A model generated the notes under the pieces. The model had not been told where the DNA came from, did not search any database, and was given only the letters and a program-made list of their open reading frames with translations. This document shows, one piece after another, positions 1 through 10,112 of a stretch of 64,000 bases of DNA; positions within the stretch are counted from its first letter, which is position 1; every line of letters begins with the position of its first letter. The stretch is taken from NCBI RefSeq assembly GCF_001650695.1, contig NZ_LWQS01000103.1, positions 62,001 to 126,000 of the forward strand, written 5' to 3'. The position numbers and the translations under genes are program-made. The stretch is from Chloroflexus islandicus (GTDB lineage Bacteria > Chloroflexota > Chloroflexia > Chloroflexales > Chloroflexaceae).

Positions 1-2
1 GC

Positions 3-77
3 ATTACGCCCGATAGCTGGGATCCGCGCTTGCGCTGGAATATGAATGCGCAAGTGACGTTTTCGGCAGGCAGCTAA
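3..77 (+). CDS. C-terminal end of an upstream protein (partial)
   Basis: The window opens inside an open frame that ends at a TAA. The 24 visible residues (ITPDSWDPRLRWNMNAQVTF and four more) look like ordinary coding sequence, with mostly G/C third positions, and the strand matches the polysaccharide genes that follow. Too little remains to assign a family. The next roughly 170 bases hold no gene I can support. Confidence 0.4.
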   Translation: MTPDSWDPRLRWNMNAQVTFSAGS

Positions 78-251
78 TGGCGCTGCTGGCTGGCTGTTGG
101 CGCGTATCTCCGATCATTGCGAGACTGTGCCAGCGCACAGTGACGCTGGGGGTGTTTCCCCGGCGCAATAGCAACGCAAGAGCAACCTGCTGATGACTTG
201 CACACCGGTTTATTTGGTTCACAGAGTGTCAAACGCTCAGGAGGGATCGCA

Positions 252-1292
252 ATGACGGCTACACCTGCTCCCCATGCTCTGATTACTGGCGGCGCTGGTT
301 ATATTGGCTCACTGTTAACCGGTGTGCTCCTCAATCAAGGGTGGTCGGTCACGGTAGTTGATGACCTGCTCTTTGGCGGCACATCGCTGCTTGGCTATTG
401 GCACCATCCCCGCTTCCGCTTTACCAAAGGCGATGTCTGTGATCCGGCGACATTACGGGCGAGCGCTGGTGAGATTGCGGCCGGTGATCTGCCGCCGGCG
501 CGGTTCGATGCGGTGATCCATCTGGCCGCCATCGTTGGCTTCCCAGCCTGCCAGATGGTAGGGCCGCAGGTGGCATGGCGCTACAACTTCGAGGGCACCA
601 AGCGGGTCTTTGCAGTGGCTGATGCGGCGCACGTTGAGCGATTTGTCTTTGCTTCGACCTACAGCAATTACGGTTTGTCAGCCGATGGCAAGCCGGTCAC
701 TGAAGAATCACCGCTCAACCCGCAGTCGCTCTATGCCGAAACCAAAATTGCCGCCGAGCAATATCTGCGTGAACAGACGGCCGGCGCAACCACGATGCCG
801 ATCCTCTTCCGCTTTGCTACGCTGTTTGGCATTTCGCCACGTACCCGCTTCGATCTGATTGTCAATCAGTTTGTGCTGGAAGCAATGACGCGCCGCAAGT
901 TGATCATCTATCAGCGCGGTTATGCCCGCTCATTTGTGCATGTGCGCGATGTTTGTGACGCGATCCTGCTTGGCTTGACAGCATCACCTGCGATTGTCAA
1001 CCGCGAAATCTTTAATGTCGGCAGTGACGAGGGCAACTACACCAAGGACGAAATTGTGGCGCTGGTGCAGCGCTATATCGAGGGGACGGTGGTCGAATAC
1101 AAAGACCTGACCTTCGGCGGCGATATGCGCGATATTCGCGTCTCGTTCGCTAAGATTCGCGAGCGGCTCGGTTTCAAACCGCGTATCAGCGTCGAACAAG
1201 GTATTCGCGAGGTGGCCAGCGTGTTGTTGAATGGCGTGATCAAAGACGCGCTCGATAGCCAATATCGCAACGCGCAGTTTATCGTCCAGTAG
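252..1292 (+). CDS. NAD-dependent epimerase/dehydratase (SDR family)
   Basis: Extended short-chain dehydrogenase of 346 residues, a typical length for nucleotide-sugar epimerases and dehydratases. The N-terminal Rossmann motif GGAGYIG lies at residues 13-19 and the catalytic YxxxK (YAETK) at 161-165. A 'HLAAIVGFPACQ' block follows the central strand. The start is the ATG preceded by a strong AGGAGG; a longer in-frame ATG 18 codons upstream lacks such a site. It is the first complete gene of the polysaccharide cluster, so it probably makes or modifies a sugar nucleotide for the glycosyltransferases downstream. The exact substrate (UDP-, GDP- or dTDP-sugar) cannot be read from the sequence. Confidence 0.85.
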   Translation: MTATPAPHALITGGAGYIGSLLTGVLLNQGWSVTVVDDLLFGGTSLLGYWHHPRFRFTKGDVCDPATLRASAGEIAAGDLPPARFDAVIHLAAIVGFPACQMVGPQVAWRYNFEGTKRVFAVADAAHVERFVFASTYSNYGLSADGKPVTEESPLNPQSLYAETKIAAEQYLREQTAGATTMPILFRFATLFGISPRTRFDLIVNQFVLEAMTRRKLIIYQRGYARSFVHVRDVCDAILLGLTASPAIVNREIFNVGSDEGNYTKDEIVALVQRYIEGTVVEYKDLTFGGDMRDIRVSFAKIRERLGFKPRISVEQGIREVASVLLNGVIKDALDSQYRNAQFIVQ

Positions 1293-2420
<1,128 letters not shown>

Positions 2421-2421
2421 T

Positions 2422-3336
2422 ATGGCAACGACGATCCGAATGATGCCAACAATCACCGACCTACCGCCGCCGCTACCCGGACGGCAAGGGTGGCCGTGGA
2501 CGGTCGCCACGCCGCCGGCGGCGCCAGTGATGGCCAATAACCGGCCGTGGCCGCGCATCACCATCGTGACGCCTTCGTACCAGCAGGCGCAATACCTCGA
2601 AGAGGCGATCCGTTCGGTGTTGTTGCAGGGGTATCCCAACCTTGAGTATATCGTGATGGATGGCGGCAGCCGCGATGGCAGCGTCGCGATCATTCAACGT
2701 TATGCGCCGTGGCTCAGTTATTGGCAATCGCAGCCGGATGGCGGCCAGTCGGCTGCGCTGGCCGATGGTTTTGCTCGCGCCACCGGCGAGATTTTGGCAT
2801 GGATCAACTCCGATGATCGCTTGCAGCCGGGAGCCTTGCAACGGGTGGGGCAATTTTTTGCCGAGCGGCCATGGCTGGCGTTCGCTAATGGCGACGTGCA
2901 TTTTATCGACGCTGATGGCCGGGTGACTGCGCGAATCTTTGCCCTGCCGCCGAACGCCACGCTCACGGCGCTGCTCGGTGTCCATCGTTGGCCGCAACAG
3001 GGATGCTTCTGGCGGCGCAGCGTCTACGAACAGGCTGGCGGCGTTGATCGGAGCCTGCGTTTCTGCATGGATCGCGATCTCTTTATTCGCCTCAGTGCCG
3101 CCGGGCCAAGCCGGCGCATTCCGGGGCCGCCGCTGGGTGATTTTCGCTTGCACGAAGAGGCGAAGACGGCCACCTTACATAAGGTTTGGCAACACGAACA
3201 TGCGCTGTTGCAGCGTCGTTACGGGCGTCCGCTGAATCTCTACCAGTATGCCGGGTTGCGCATGCTTTGGTGGTTGTGGCAAAAGCACGCCAGTGTGCGC
3301 AACCGGCTCTATCGCGCGTATGGCGTTGAATGTTAG
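2422..3336 (+). CDS. Glycosyltransferase family 2
   Basis: GT-A fold transferase of 304 residues. After a proline-rich N-terminal segment of about 45 residues comes ITIVTPSYQQAQYLEEAIRS, then the nucleotide-sugar binding 'VMDGGSRDGS' and the 'WINSDD' acidic motif that binds metal and the sugar diphosphate. It should transfer a sugar from a nucleotide donor to the growing cell-surface glycan on the cytoplasmic side. The start ATG follows one base after the upstream stop, implying translational coupling. Donor and acceptor are not predictable. Confidence 0.85.
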   Translation: MATTIRMMPTITDLPPPLPGRQGWPWTVATPPAAPVMANNRPWPRITIVTPSYQQAQYLEEAIRSVLLQGYPNLEYIVMDGGSRDGSVAIIQRYAPWLSYWQSQPDGGQSAALADGFARATGEILAWINSDDRLQPGALQRVGQFFAERPWLAFANGDVHFIDADGRVTARIFALPPNATLTALLGVHRWPQQGCFWRRSVYEQAGGVDRSLRFCMDRDLFIRLSAAGPSRRIPGPPLGDFRLHEEAKTATLHKVWQHEHALLQRRYGRPLNLYQYAGLRMLWWLWQKHASVRNRLYRAYGVEC

Positions 3337-3348
3337 CAAGGCGGCATT

Positions 3349-4704
3349 ATGACCGTTAGCGGGCCGATTATTCTTAATCCACTGGAATTGGCTGTGCTGG
3401 GCTTGATCTGTCTGTACGCGGTCTGGCGCGGCCAGCCTGAAATTCCACTGGCAATCTATTTGTCGGTTTCGCTGTGGACGCGCACGGTCTTTGTCGGGCC
3501 GAGCTCTGCTACATGGCCGCTCTTGACAGTGATAGGACTGGCTCTGATCCGGTATCTGCACGTCGTCCGGCCATGGTCGTTGTTGCCCAAGCGGCTTGAT
3601 TTGACGACGCGCCAGCTCTTTCCGCGCAGCGATGCGTGGATCGTGCCGTGGATGGGGTTGTGGTGGGCATGGGCGCTGTGTGTGCTCTTTCAGTTCGAGT
3701 TGCGCGATAAGATGTCGATTGCGCGCCCTCTCTTGCTGTTCATTATCATTGGTTCTTTGGTTGCATTGATAGCGATTCGTGATGCCGCTGCCGCCCGTCG
3801 TTTTGCCATCGCCTATTTGCTTACCGGGGTCTACGGGCTCTATGTGGCTCTGCGGTTTATTGAGGTGCCGTTAAGCTATCTGCTGAGTGATCCCGGTCTC
3901 TCATCATTGCCATACCGTAATCTAGGCATTGCCTACTACAATCTTTTCTCGCACCATTTAAGCATCGCCTTTTTGCTGGGCATTGGCCTCTTTTTGCAGG
4001 CGCGCCGGCTATGGTCAATGACATTATTTATAGTGTTAGCGCTTTGGTGTGGCTACGGCATATTTCTCACCGGTGCGCGCCAGTCGTTGAGCGGGTCAGC
4101 AGTTGCCGCCGCGTTGATCTTCGGTTGGGCGCTGAGCCGCGCTGGCAAGAAGCCGCGGCGGGCGCCGTTGGCCATCGCAGCGATTGTGATAGTTGTGGTT
4201 GCGCTCTACCAAGTGGCGCCGCATCTCGTGGTGCGCGAAGGAGAGAGCGGTCTCGAAGAGTCGTTCAATGTCTTCGAGGATCGTGGCGGGTTGTGGTCTA
4301 TCGGCTGGAACTACTTCCTTGCTTCGCCAGTGTGGGGGTGGGGATTCGAATACAAGCTGTGGTCGCACAACCTTATTGTGGGAACCCTCGCCGATCAAGG
4401 ATTGGTTGGCATGCTCTTCTTTATCGGCTATCTTGTTTGGGCTGGCCGGCGCTTGCCGGTGGTATGGGCGCAGACGCCTGATGATGATCGTTCAGTTTGG
4501 CGGGTGACCTTCTTTGCGCTGTTTGTGTTTGCGCTGGTTCATGGTCAAGCGTCGGGCAACACCATGTCTACTGCTCATCTCCACTGGCCATTGTGGGCCG
4601 TATGGGCGCTAAGCAACGGTGTGGTGGTTGCCGCTGCCCGCCAGCCCTTCCCAACCCCGCCGCGCGTTCGTTTGCGCGCCTTGCCGGCAGGAGGACGGTC
4701 ATGA
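3349..4704 (+). CDS. O-antigen ligase/polymerase-like membrane protein
   Basis: Very hydrophobic 451-residue protein with roughly ten to twelve predicted membrane spans. A larger periplasmic loop lies around residues 290-330 and contains 'EDRGGLWSIGWNYFLASPVWGWGF'-type sequence, the arrangement seen in the Wzy/WaaL (O-antigen ligase, PF04932) superfamily. These proteins polymerise or attach lipid-linked oligosaccharides at the outer face of the membrane. The position among glycosyltransferases supports a Wzy-like polymerase role. No Wzx flippase or initiating phosphoglycosyltransferase is in the window, so they probably lie upstream. Its TGA overlaps the next ATG (ATGA). Confidence 0.7.
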   Translation: MTVSGPIILNPLELAVLGLICLYAVWRGQPEIPLAIYLSVSLWTRTVFVGPSSATWPLLTVIGLALIRYLHVVRPWSLLPKRLDLTTRQLFPRSDAWIVPWMGLWWAWALCVLFQFELRDKMSIARPLLLFIIIGSLVALIAIRDAAAARRFAIAYLLTGVYGLYVALRFIEVPLSYLLSDPGLSSLPYRNLGIAYYNLFSHHLSIAFLLGIGLFLQARRLWSMTLFIVLALWCGYGIFLTGARQSLSGSAVAAALIFGWALSRAGKKPRRAPLAIAAIVIVVVALYQVAPHLVVREGESGLEESFNVFEDRGGLWSIGWNYFLASPVWGWGFEYKLWSHNLIVGTLADQGLVGMLFFIGYLVWAGRRLPVVWAQTPDDDRSVWRVTFFALFVFALVHGQASGNTMSTAHLHWPLWAVWALSNGVVVAAARQPFPTPPRVRLRALPAGGRS

Positions 4705-5894
4705 GCAGCAAACCGCGCATTACGTTTGGCATGATTGTGCTCAATGGCGAGCCATTTCTGCGCTACAACTTGCGCGCCATCTACCCTTTCGCCCACCAGA
4801 TCATCGTCGCCGAGGGCGCGAGCCCGCGCGCTGCCCATGCCGCTACCCCTGATGGCCATTCGATTGACGGCACCTTGCAAGCGCTCTATCGGTTTAAGGC
4901 CGAAGAGGATCCTGACGATAAACTGATCATCGTCACCGCCGAAATGTGCGGCCATCCTAATGGCTTCTGGCCGGGCGAAAAGGATGAGCAGAGCCGGGCG
5001 TATGCCGAGCGAGCCACCGGCGACTGGCTGTGGCAGATTGATGTTGATGAGTTCTACCATCCGGCTGATATCGAGCGGGTAGCAGCCTTTTTAGCCCAGC
5101 ATCCCGACGCTACTTGTCTTTGTTTTCGCGCTTACCACTTCTGGGGCGGGTTCGATTATCTCACCGATGGCGGCTTCTTTTGGCATCGCCAGTACCAAGG
5201 CGAACCATGGGGCCGTTACCGGCGCGTCTTTCGCTGGCGATCGGGCTATCGCTACGATAGCCATCGCCCGCCGACGATTGTTGATGAGCGTGGGCGCGAT
5301 ATTACGCGCCGCCGTATCTATCACGCCGATGCTTTTGGTGTGTGGATGTACCACTACTTTATGGTCTTTCCGCACCAATTCGCCCGTAAAGGCGCCTACT
5401 ATCAAAATCAGCCATGGGAGCGGGAACGTGAGCGGTTGCGGAAAAATCTCGATTTGCTCGACGAGGTGCATCTCGCTAATGGGTTGCGAATTATGGATCA
5501 GTACGGTACGCAGAATTGGCTGGCCCGCTTTACCGGCCAGCATCCGCAACCGATTCTCGATCTACGCGCCGATCTTGCGTCCGGCAAAGTGACAACCGAA
5601 CTGCGCCGTACCGATGATATCGAACGGCTCCTTGCCGATCCGCGCTATGCGCAGATGGTGCAGGCAGCGGCCCGGCGCGAGCGGCTGCGGGTCTGGCGCG
5701 ATTATGTGATGTATCTGCTCTGGTGGCGACCACGGGCGCGCCTGATCCAACTAGTGCGCGAACAGACGCCGCCGGCGCTGGTGAAACGGTTGCCTCCCGC
5801 AATCCAGCGTAAGTTCATTCCTGAGCATCGCCGGCGGTATCAAGAGCAATTAGCGCGTTACCAGCAGTCTATTCGATCGGGAGATGCCGCGTGA
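4701..5894 (+). CDS. Glycosyltransferase family 2-like protein
   Basis: 397 residues. The N-terminus (ITFGMIVLNGEPFLRYNLRA) and the 'WLWQIDVDEFY' acidic motif match a subgroup of GT2-like enzymes in which the DXD-type motif lies in DVDEFY. The C-terminal third is rich in Arg and aromatic residues and may contact membrane or polysaccharide. The start ATG is inside ATGA, overlapping the upstream stop, so translation is probably coupled. Substrates are unknown. A start further upstream in this frame would overlap the membrane protein by about 200 bases and is unlikely. Confidence 0.7.
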   Translation: MSSKPRITFGMIVLNGEPFLRYNLRAIYPFAHQIIVAEGASPRAAHAATPDGHSIDGTLQALYRFKAEEDPDDKLIIVTAEMCGHPNGFWPGEKDEQSRAYAERATGDWLWQIDVDEFYHPADIERVAAFLAQHPDATCLCFRAYHFWGGFDYLTDGGFFWHRQYQGEPWGRYRRVFRWRSGYRYDSHRPPTIVDERGRDITRRRIYHADAFGVWMYHYFMVFPHQFARKGAYYQNQPWERERERLRKNLDLLDEVHLANGLRIMDQYGTQNWLARFTGQHPQPILDLRADLASGKVTTELRRTDDIERLLADPRYAQMVQAAARRERLRVWRDYVMYLLWWRPRARLIQLVREQTPPALVKRLPPAIQRKFIPEHRRRYQEQLARYQQSIRSGDAA

Positions 5895-6703
5895 ATCAAC
5901 CCCTCTTCAGCATTATTACCGTGACTCTGAACTGCGCTGCTGATGCCGAGCAGACGGCGCGCAGCGTGTTGGCGCAGGATTTCGCCGATGTCGAGTATCT
6001 GGTGAAAGATGGCGGCTCGACCGATGGCACGCCAGAACGGTTGCGCGCGTTGGGGGTGCGGGTCATTGTTTCACCCGATACCGGTATTTACGATGCGATG
6101 AATCAGGGCATTGCCCATGCGCAAGGCCGGTATATCTGCTTCCTCAATGCCGGTGATCAATTTGCTGGTGCTGATGTGTTGTCAGCCGTCGCTACGGCGC
6201 TGGCGCAGCGCGGTGAACCCGATTTTCTCTATGGCGATGTGCGTTCGTTTGTTGACCATCCCCATCTCGGTACTGGACGCGCCGGTAAAGGTCGCTTGAT
6301 CCGCTACCCCGATCGCCTCAATCGGTTCTGGCTCTATCGTAAGATGATCTGCCATCAGGTGTGGTTTGTGCGCCGCGCGATCTATGCGGCGCAGCCGTTT
6401 GCCACTGATTACCGCATTCTGGCTGATTATGCCTATCTGCTCGATATGATCCTGCGCCAGCGGGTGCGCTATGTCCATTTGGCCAAGGAAGTTGCTATAT
6501 TCGATGGCGGCGGTGTCAGCACAAAGTCTTCGCCGCGCCGTGATGCCGAGCGCGCTCGCGCATTAGCCACCGTTTATTCGCCACAGGAATTGCGCCTCTA
6601 TGAAGCCATCTTTGGGGGGATGCGATGGCTCAACCGCACACTCATCTATCCAGTTATGCCGCTGCTGCCCGAACGGCTGCGCGCCCGGCTGAGCGGTCTC
6701 TGA
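5891..6703 (+). CDS. Glycosyltransferase family 2 (WcaA-like)
   Basis: 270 residues starting with PLFSIITVTLNCA, then 'VKDGGSTDGT' (nucleotide binding) and 'FLNAGDQF' at the metal-site position, as in colanic-acid-type GT2 enzymes. It starts at GTG within GTGA, overlapping the upstream TGA. It should add one sugar residue to the same repeat unit as its neighbours. Which residue cannot be said. Confidence 0.8.
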   Translation: MNQPLFSIITVTLNCAADAEQTARSVLAQDFADVEYLVKDGGSTDGTPERLRALGVRVIVSPDTGIYDAMNQGIAHAQGRYICFLNAGDQFAGADVLSAVATALAQRGEPDFLYGDVRSFVDHPHLGTGRAGKGRLIRYPDRLNRFWLYRKMICHQVWFVRRAIYAAQPFATDYRILADYAYLLDMILRQRVRYVHLAKEVAIFDGGGVSTKSSPRRDAERARALATVYSPQELRLYEAIFGGMRWLNRTLIYPVMPLLPERLRARLSGL

Positions 6704-7851
6704 TGGTTGAGCGCCGGATTGTGCATATCTCGACGGTGCATCAGCCATTTGATCAGCGCATCTTTTATCGTGAATGCGCCAGTTTGGCAGCAGCCGGCTA
6801 TGAGACGCATTTGTTGGCGCCGTTGCCGGTGACTGAGCTTGAACGGCAAGGGGTGTACCTGCACAGTGTTGGTGCTCCAGCCGATCAGCGGCTGGGTTTG
6901 GTGCTCAAGCGGCGTTGGCAACGTATCCGGCAAGCGGCCATCTTGGCGCGCCGGTTGCAGGCCGATCTGTATCACCTGCACGATCCGGAACTCATCCCGC
7001 TTGGACTATGGTTAAAGGCGAAAACGCGAGCACGCGTGGTGTTTGATTGTCACGAGAATAATGCGGCTTATATCCGGCAGAAACACCATGTGCCGGCTCT
7101 TCTGCGCGGTGGGTTGGCTGTTGGCATGGAGGCCTTGGAACGCTTGGCGTCCCGTTCATTCGATGCGATCATTACCGCCGATCGCGGCGTGGCCGATCTC
7201 TATCTGCGCCGGTTTGGCGCGCGCCGGGTGGTGACGATCCATAATTTTCCCCAGCTTGATCTGTTTTTGCAACAGCCGCCTCCCGCTGACGATGCGCCGT
7301 TCGATCTAGTCTACCACGGCACTATTCCGCGTTACCACCTTGAAGTGACCTTTGCCGTGGCCGAGGCGTTGCACCGGCGTGGCCGGCAGGTGCGCTGGCT
7401 CTTTTTTGGCAAGTGTCCCGAAGCGGCTTGGGCGCAGGCCGAAATTGTGCGGCGCGGCTTGCAAGATGACATTGTGCTCGATGCCAATCTGGTGCCGCAC
7501 GAGCAGGTGGCAGCGCGGGTGCGGCAAGCCAAGATCGGCTTTATCCCTCTGCCTGATCTGCCCAAGTTTCAGCACAACATCCCCACCAAGCTGTTCGAGT
7601 TTATGGCGCTAGGCATGCCTGCCGTGCTGAGCGATTTGCCTCCCAGCCGGCCCTTTGTTGGTGATGGCCGTTGCGCCATCATGGTACCGCCTGATGATAG
7701 CGAGGCCTATGCCGAGGCGATTATCCGCTTGCTCGATGATCCAGCCTTGCGGCGCGCAATGGGGGCCGAGGGCCGCGCGCGCGTGATGAACGAGTTTAAT
7801 TGGCAGCGCGAAGCGCAGTATTTATTGGCGTTATATGCAGAATTGCTATGA
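6703..7851 (+). CDS. Glycosyltransferase family 4 (GT-B)
   Basis: 382 residues with a GT-B organisation. The N-terminal half carries 'HISTVHQPFDQRIFYRECAS', the opening typical of GT4 enzymes that scan for acceptor. The C-terminal half carries 'IPTKLFEFMALGMPAVLSD', the conserved E-rich nucleotide-sugar binding region. Start chosen at ATG in TGATG, overlapping the upstream stop by one base; an upstream in-frame ATG would lie inside the previous gene. Confidence 0.85.
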   Translation: MVERRIVHISTVHQPFDQRIFYRECASLAAAGYETHLLAPLPVTELERQGVYLHSVGAPADQRLGLVLKRRWQRIRQAAILARRLQADLYHLHDPELIPLGLWLKAKTRARVVFDCHENNAAYIRQKHHVPALLRGGLAVGMEALERLASRSFDAIITADRGVADLYLRRFGARRVVTIHNFPQLDLFLQQPPPADDAPFDLVYHGTIPRYHLEVTFAVAEALHRRGRQVRWLFFGKCPEAAWAQAEIVRRGLQDDIVLDANLVPHEQVAARVRQAKIGFIPLPDLPKFQHNIPTKLFEFMALGMPAVLSDLPPSRPFVGDGRCAIMVPPDDSEAYAEAIIRLLDDPALRRAMGAEGRARVMNEFNWQREAQYLLALYAELL

Positions 7852-8717
7852 ATCGGAATGGCGTTGTTCACCAACTGATTATCACCGCCGATGATTACGG
7901 GATGTGCCCCTCGGTCAATCGGGCGATCGAAGAGTGTCTAGCTGCCGGCGCGCTGCGCGCGACCTGCGTAATGGCCAATATGCCAGATTATCCTGACGCC
8001 GTGCAGCTCCGCCGCGCCTTCCCACATGCCTCGATCGGGATTCACTGGACGCTGACGCTCGGTAGACCGGCGGCTGATCCGGTGCAGGTACCCGATCTGT
8101 TGGCGCCGGATGGCCAGTTCTGGCCGGCGCCGGAATTGCGCCGGCGCTGGCTGGCCCGCCGGATCGCGCCGGCCCAGATCGAAACCGAGTTGCGCGCCCA
8201 ATATGATCGATTCGTGGCCGTGGCCGGCCAACCCGATTTTTGGAATACCCATCAGAACGTGCATGTCTTGCCCGGCCTGTTTGCGCTCGCTGTCGCGCTG
8301 GCCCACCGGCTCGGCATCCCGGCGATGCGATCGCACCGCCGCATTACCGCGCCGCGCAATGGCTCGGCGTTGACGTACCACTTGACCCATCCGGTCTACT
8401 GGCTGAAAGGGCGGATGATTGCGCGCTGGGCCGCGGCAGCGGCCCGCCAAGGCATGCGGATGCCGGCTGGCGTAGTGAGTACGCCGGGGTATGGGCCGGG
8501 TAAGGCGGCGGTCGAGCAGATTGTACCGCGGGTACCGTGGCCACGCCACGGCCCAGCCGAACTCGTGATCCATCCCGCTACCCAGATGGTGCCAGAACTC
8601 TTCGGCGAATTGACCGAATCGCGCCTGCGCGAATACGAGGTCTTCCGCGATCCGGCGCTGTCCCGGCGGTTAGCGGCTGCCGGTGTGCAGACCGTAGGCT
8701 TCGAGGCAGTGGTATGA
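7848..8717 (+). CDS. YdjC/ChbG/HpnK-type carbohydrate deacetylase
   Basis: 289 residues of the YdjC-like family (PF04794), metal-dependent enzymes that remove N-acetyl groups from glycans such as chito-oligosaccharides or hopanoid N-acetylglucosamine. The diagnostic metal-binding 'ITADDYGMCPSVNRAI' is at the N-terminus and the histidine motif 'NTHQNVHVLPG' is in the middle. In an exopolysaccharide operon it most simply de-N-acetylates the glycan or an intermediate. Start is ATG within ATGA, coupling it to the upstream GT4 gene. Confidence 0.8.
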   Translation: MNRNGVVHQLIITADDYGMCPSVNRAIEECLAAGALRATCVMANMPDYPDAVQLRRAFPHASIGIHWTLTLGRPAADPVQVPDLLAPDGQFWPAPELRRRWLARRIAPAQIETELRAQYDRFVAVAGQPDFWNTHQNVHVLPGLFALAVALAHRLGIPAMRSHRRITAPRNGSALTYHLTHPVYWLKGRMIARWAAAAARQGMRMPAGVVSTPGYGPGKAAVEQIVPRVPWPRHGPAELVIHPATQMVPELFGELTESRLREYEVFRDPALSRRLAAAGVQTVGFEAVV

Positions 8718-10099
8718 ACATGTTGCGCTTGCCTTCCCAACAGCAGATTTACGACACCGCGCCGCGTTGGCTCCAGCGCGTGCTGGTTAATGCCGAAGCG
8801 GTGCGCCGCGAGTGGTTTCGCCGCTACGGTGATTATCAACAACTGGTGGCCGCCCACGATCCGGTGTGGTACTATCGTCCGCGCGCTGAACAAGAAGCAT
8901 GGCAGCTTGCCCGACTCAACCGTTTGCTGGCTGAGGCCCGCCAGCGCGTGCCGCACTATCGCCGCGTGTTGCCTGACCGCACGCTCGCTAGCTTGGCCGA
9001 ATTGCCGAGTCTCCCGATGCTGAGCAAGGAACAGATCCGGCGCAACCCGTTTGATCTCGTCGCCGCGGATCGCGACCGCCGCACCCTTTGGCCGCGCAAA
9101 ACGAGCGGCTCGACCGGCACGCCGCTCACGTTCTACCTCGACCGCGAAGCGACGCGCAACCATCAGGCGCCTGCCGATGCGATGCTGGCCGTGTTGGGGT
9201 GCCGGTTTGGCGAACCACGCGCCCGTTTCTCCGGCGCGTATGTTGCTCCCTACACCCGCACGAAACCGCCGTTCTGGATCTGGATCGATCTCTACCGCCA
9301 GTTGCAGTGCTCGGCCTACCATCTGGCGCCGGCGTTCTACCCGCACTACCTGCGCGTCTTGCGCGAGCGCGGCGTGGTGTATGGCACCGGCTACCCGACG
9401 GCATGGCACCTTTTGGCAACCTACATCTTGGAAAGCGGCGACCAGCCGCCGCGCTTGCGCGCAATTATTACCGATAGCGAAGGGATTTCGCTTGAGCAAC
9501 AGGCTGTAGTTGAGCAGGCATTTGGTTGTCCGATGGTGCAAACCTATGGCACCGGCGAGATCGGGCAGATCGCGTGGCAATGTGAGCATCGCCGCTATCA
9601 CGTGCTCAGCCGGGCCGCGATCGCCGAAGTGGTTGATGATGCTGGCCAGCCGGTCGCTCCCGGCGAGACCGGCCAGATTGTGGTCACGACCTTTGCTAGT
9701 TCGGGGACGCCGTTTATCCGTTACCAGACCGGCGATCTCGCTACGCTAGCCGCCGATGATTGCCCGTGTGGCCGGCATAGCCCGTCGTGGCTGGCGATCG
9801 AGGGCCGGATTGATGACCGGATCAAGACTCCCGATGGGCGCTGGATCGGGCGACTTAGCCACGTGACCAAGCCGGGGGTGGGGATCAAAGAGAGCCAGAT
9901 TGCTCAAGTTGCGCTTGACCGGATCGTGATCCGGGTAGTGCCAGCGCCAGATTTTGCGCCTGAATCGATGCAGGCGGTAATTGAAGCTGCGCGCCGCTAT
10001 CTCGGCCCCACGATGCAGATCGAATGGGAGCTGGTCGAACGGTTGCCGCGCACCCGCGCCGGCAAGTTGCGCCATGTCGTGCGTGAAATACCGTCGTAA
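8714..10099 (+). CDS. Phenylacetate-CoA ligase-like adenylate-forming protein (PaaK/CapK)
   Basis: 461 residues of the PaaK-like ANL superfamily. The ATP phosphate-binding 'KTSGSTGTPLTFYLDR', the 'QTYGTGEIGQIAWQCE' motif and 'RYQTGDLATL', followed by a C-terminal 'EGRIDDRIKTPDG' hinge, are all present. A small Cys pair (DCPCG) sits in the position common to this group. CapK-like members are frequent in capsule and exopolysaccharide clusters, where the substrate is usually unknown; activating an acyl group for glycan decoration is plausible inference. Start is ATG in ATGA overlapping the deacetylase stop. Confidence 0.75.
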   Translation: MNMLRLPSQQQIYDTAPRWLQRVLVNAEAVRREWFRRYGDYQQLVAAHDPVWYYRPRAEQEAWQLARLNRLLAEARQRVPHYRRVLPDRTLASLAELPSLPMLSKEQIRRNPFDLVAADRDRRTLWPRKTSGSTGTPLTFYLDREATRNHQAPADAMLAVLGCRFGEPRARFSGAYVAPYTRTKPPFWIWIDLYRQLQCSAYHLAPAFYPHYLRVLRERGVVYGTGYPTAWHLLATYILESGDQPPRLRAIITDSEGISLEQQAVVEQAFGCPMVQTYGTGEIGQIAWQCEHRRYHVLSRAAIAEVVDDAGQPVAPGETGQIVVTTFASSGTPFIRYQTGDLATLAADDCPCGRHSPSWLAIEGRIDDRIKTPDGRWIGRLSHVTKPGVGIKESQIAQVALDRIVIRVVPAPDFAPESMQAVIEAARRYLGPTMQIEWELVERLPRTRAGKLRHVVREIPS

Positions 10100-10112
10100 C
10101 GCAGGCAACCCG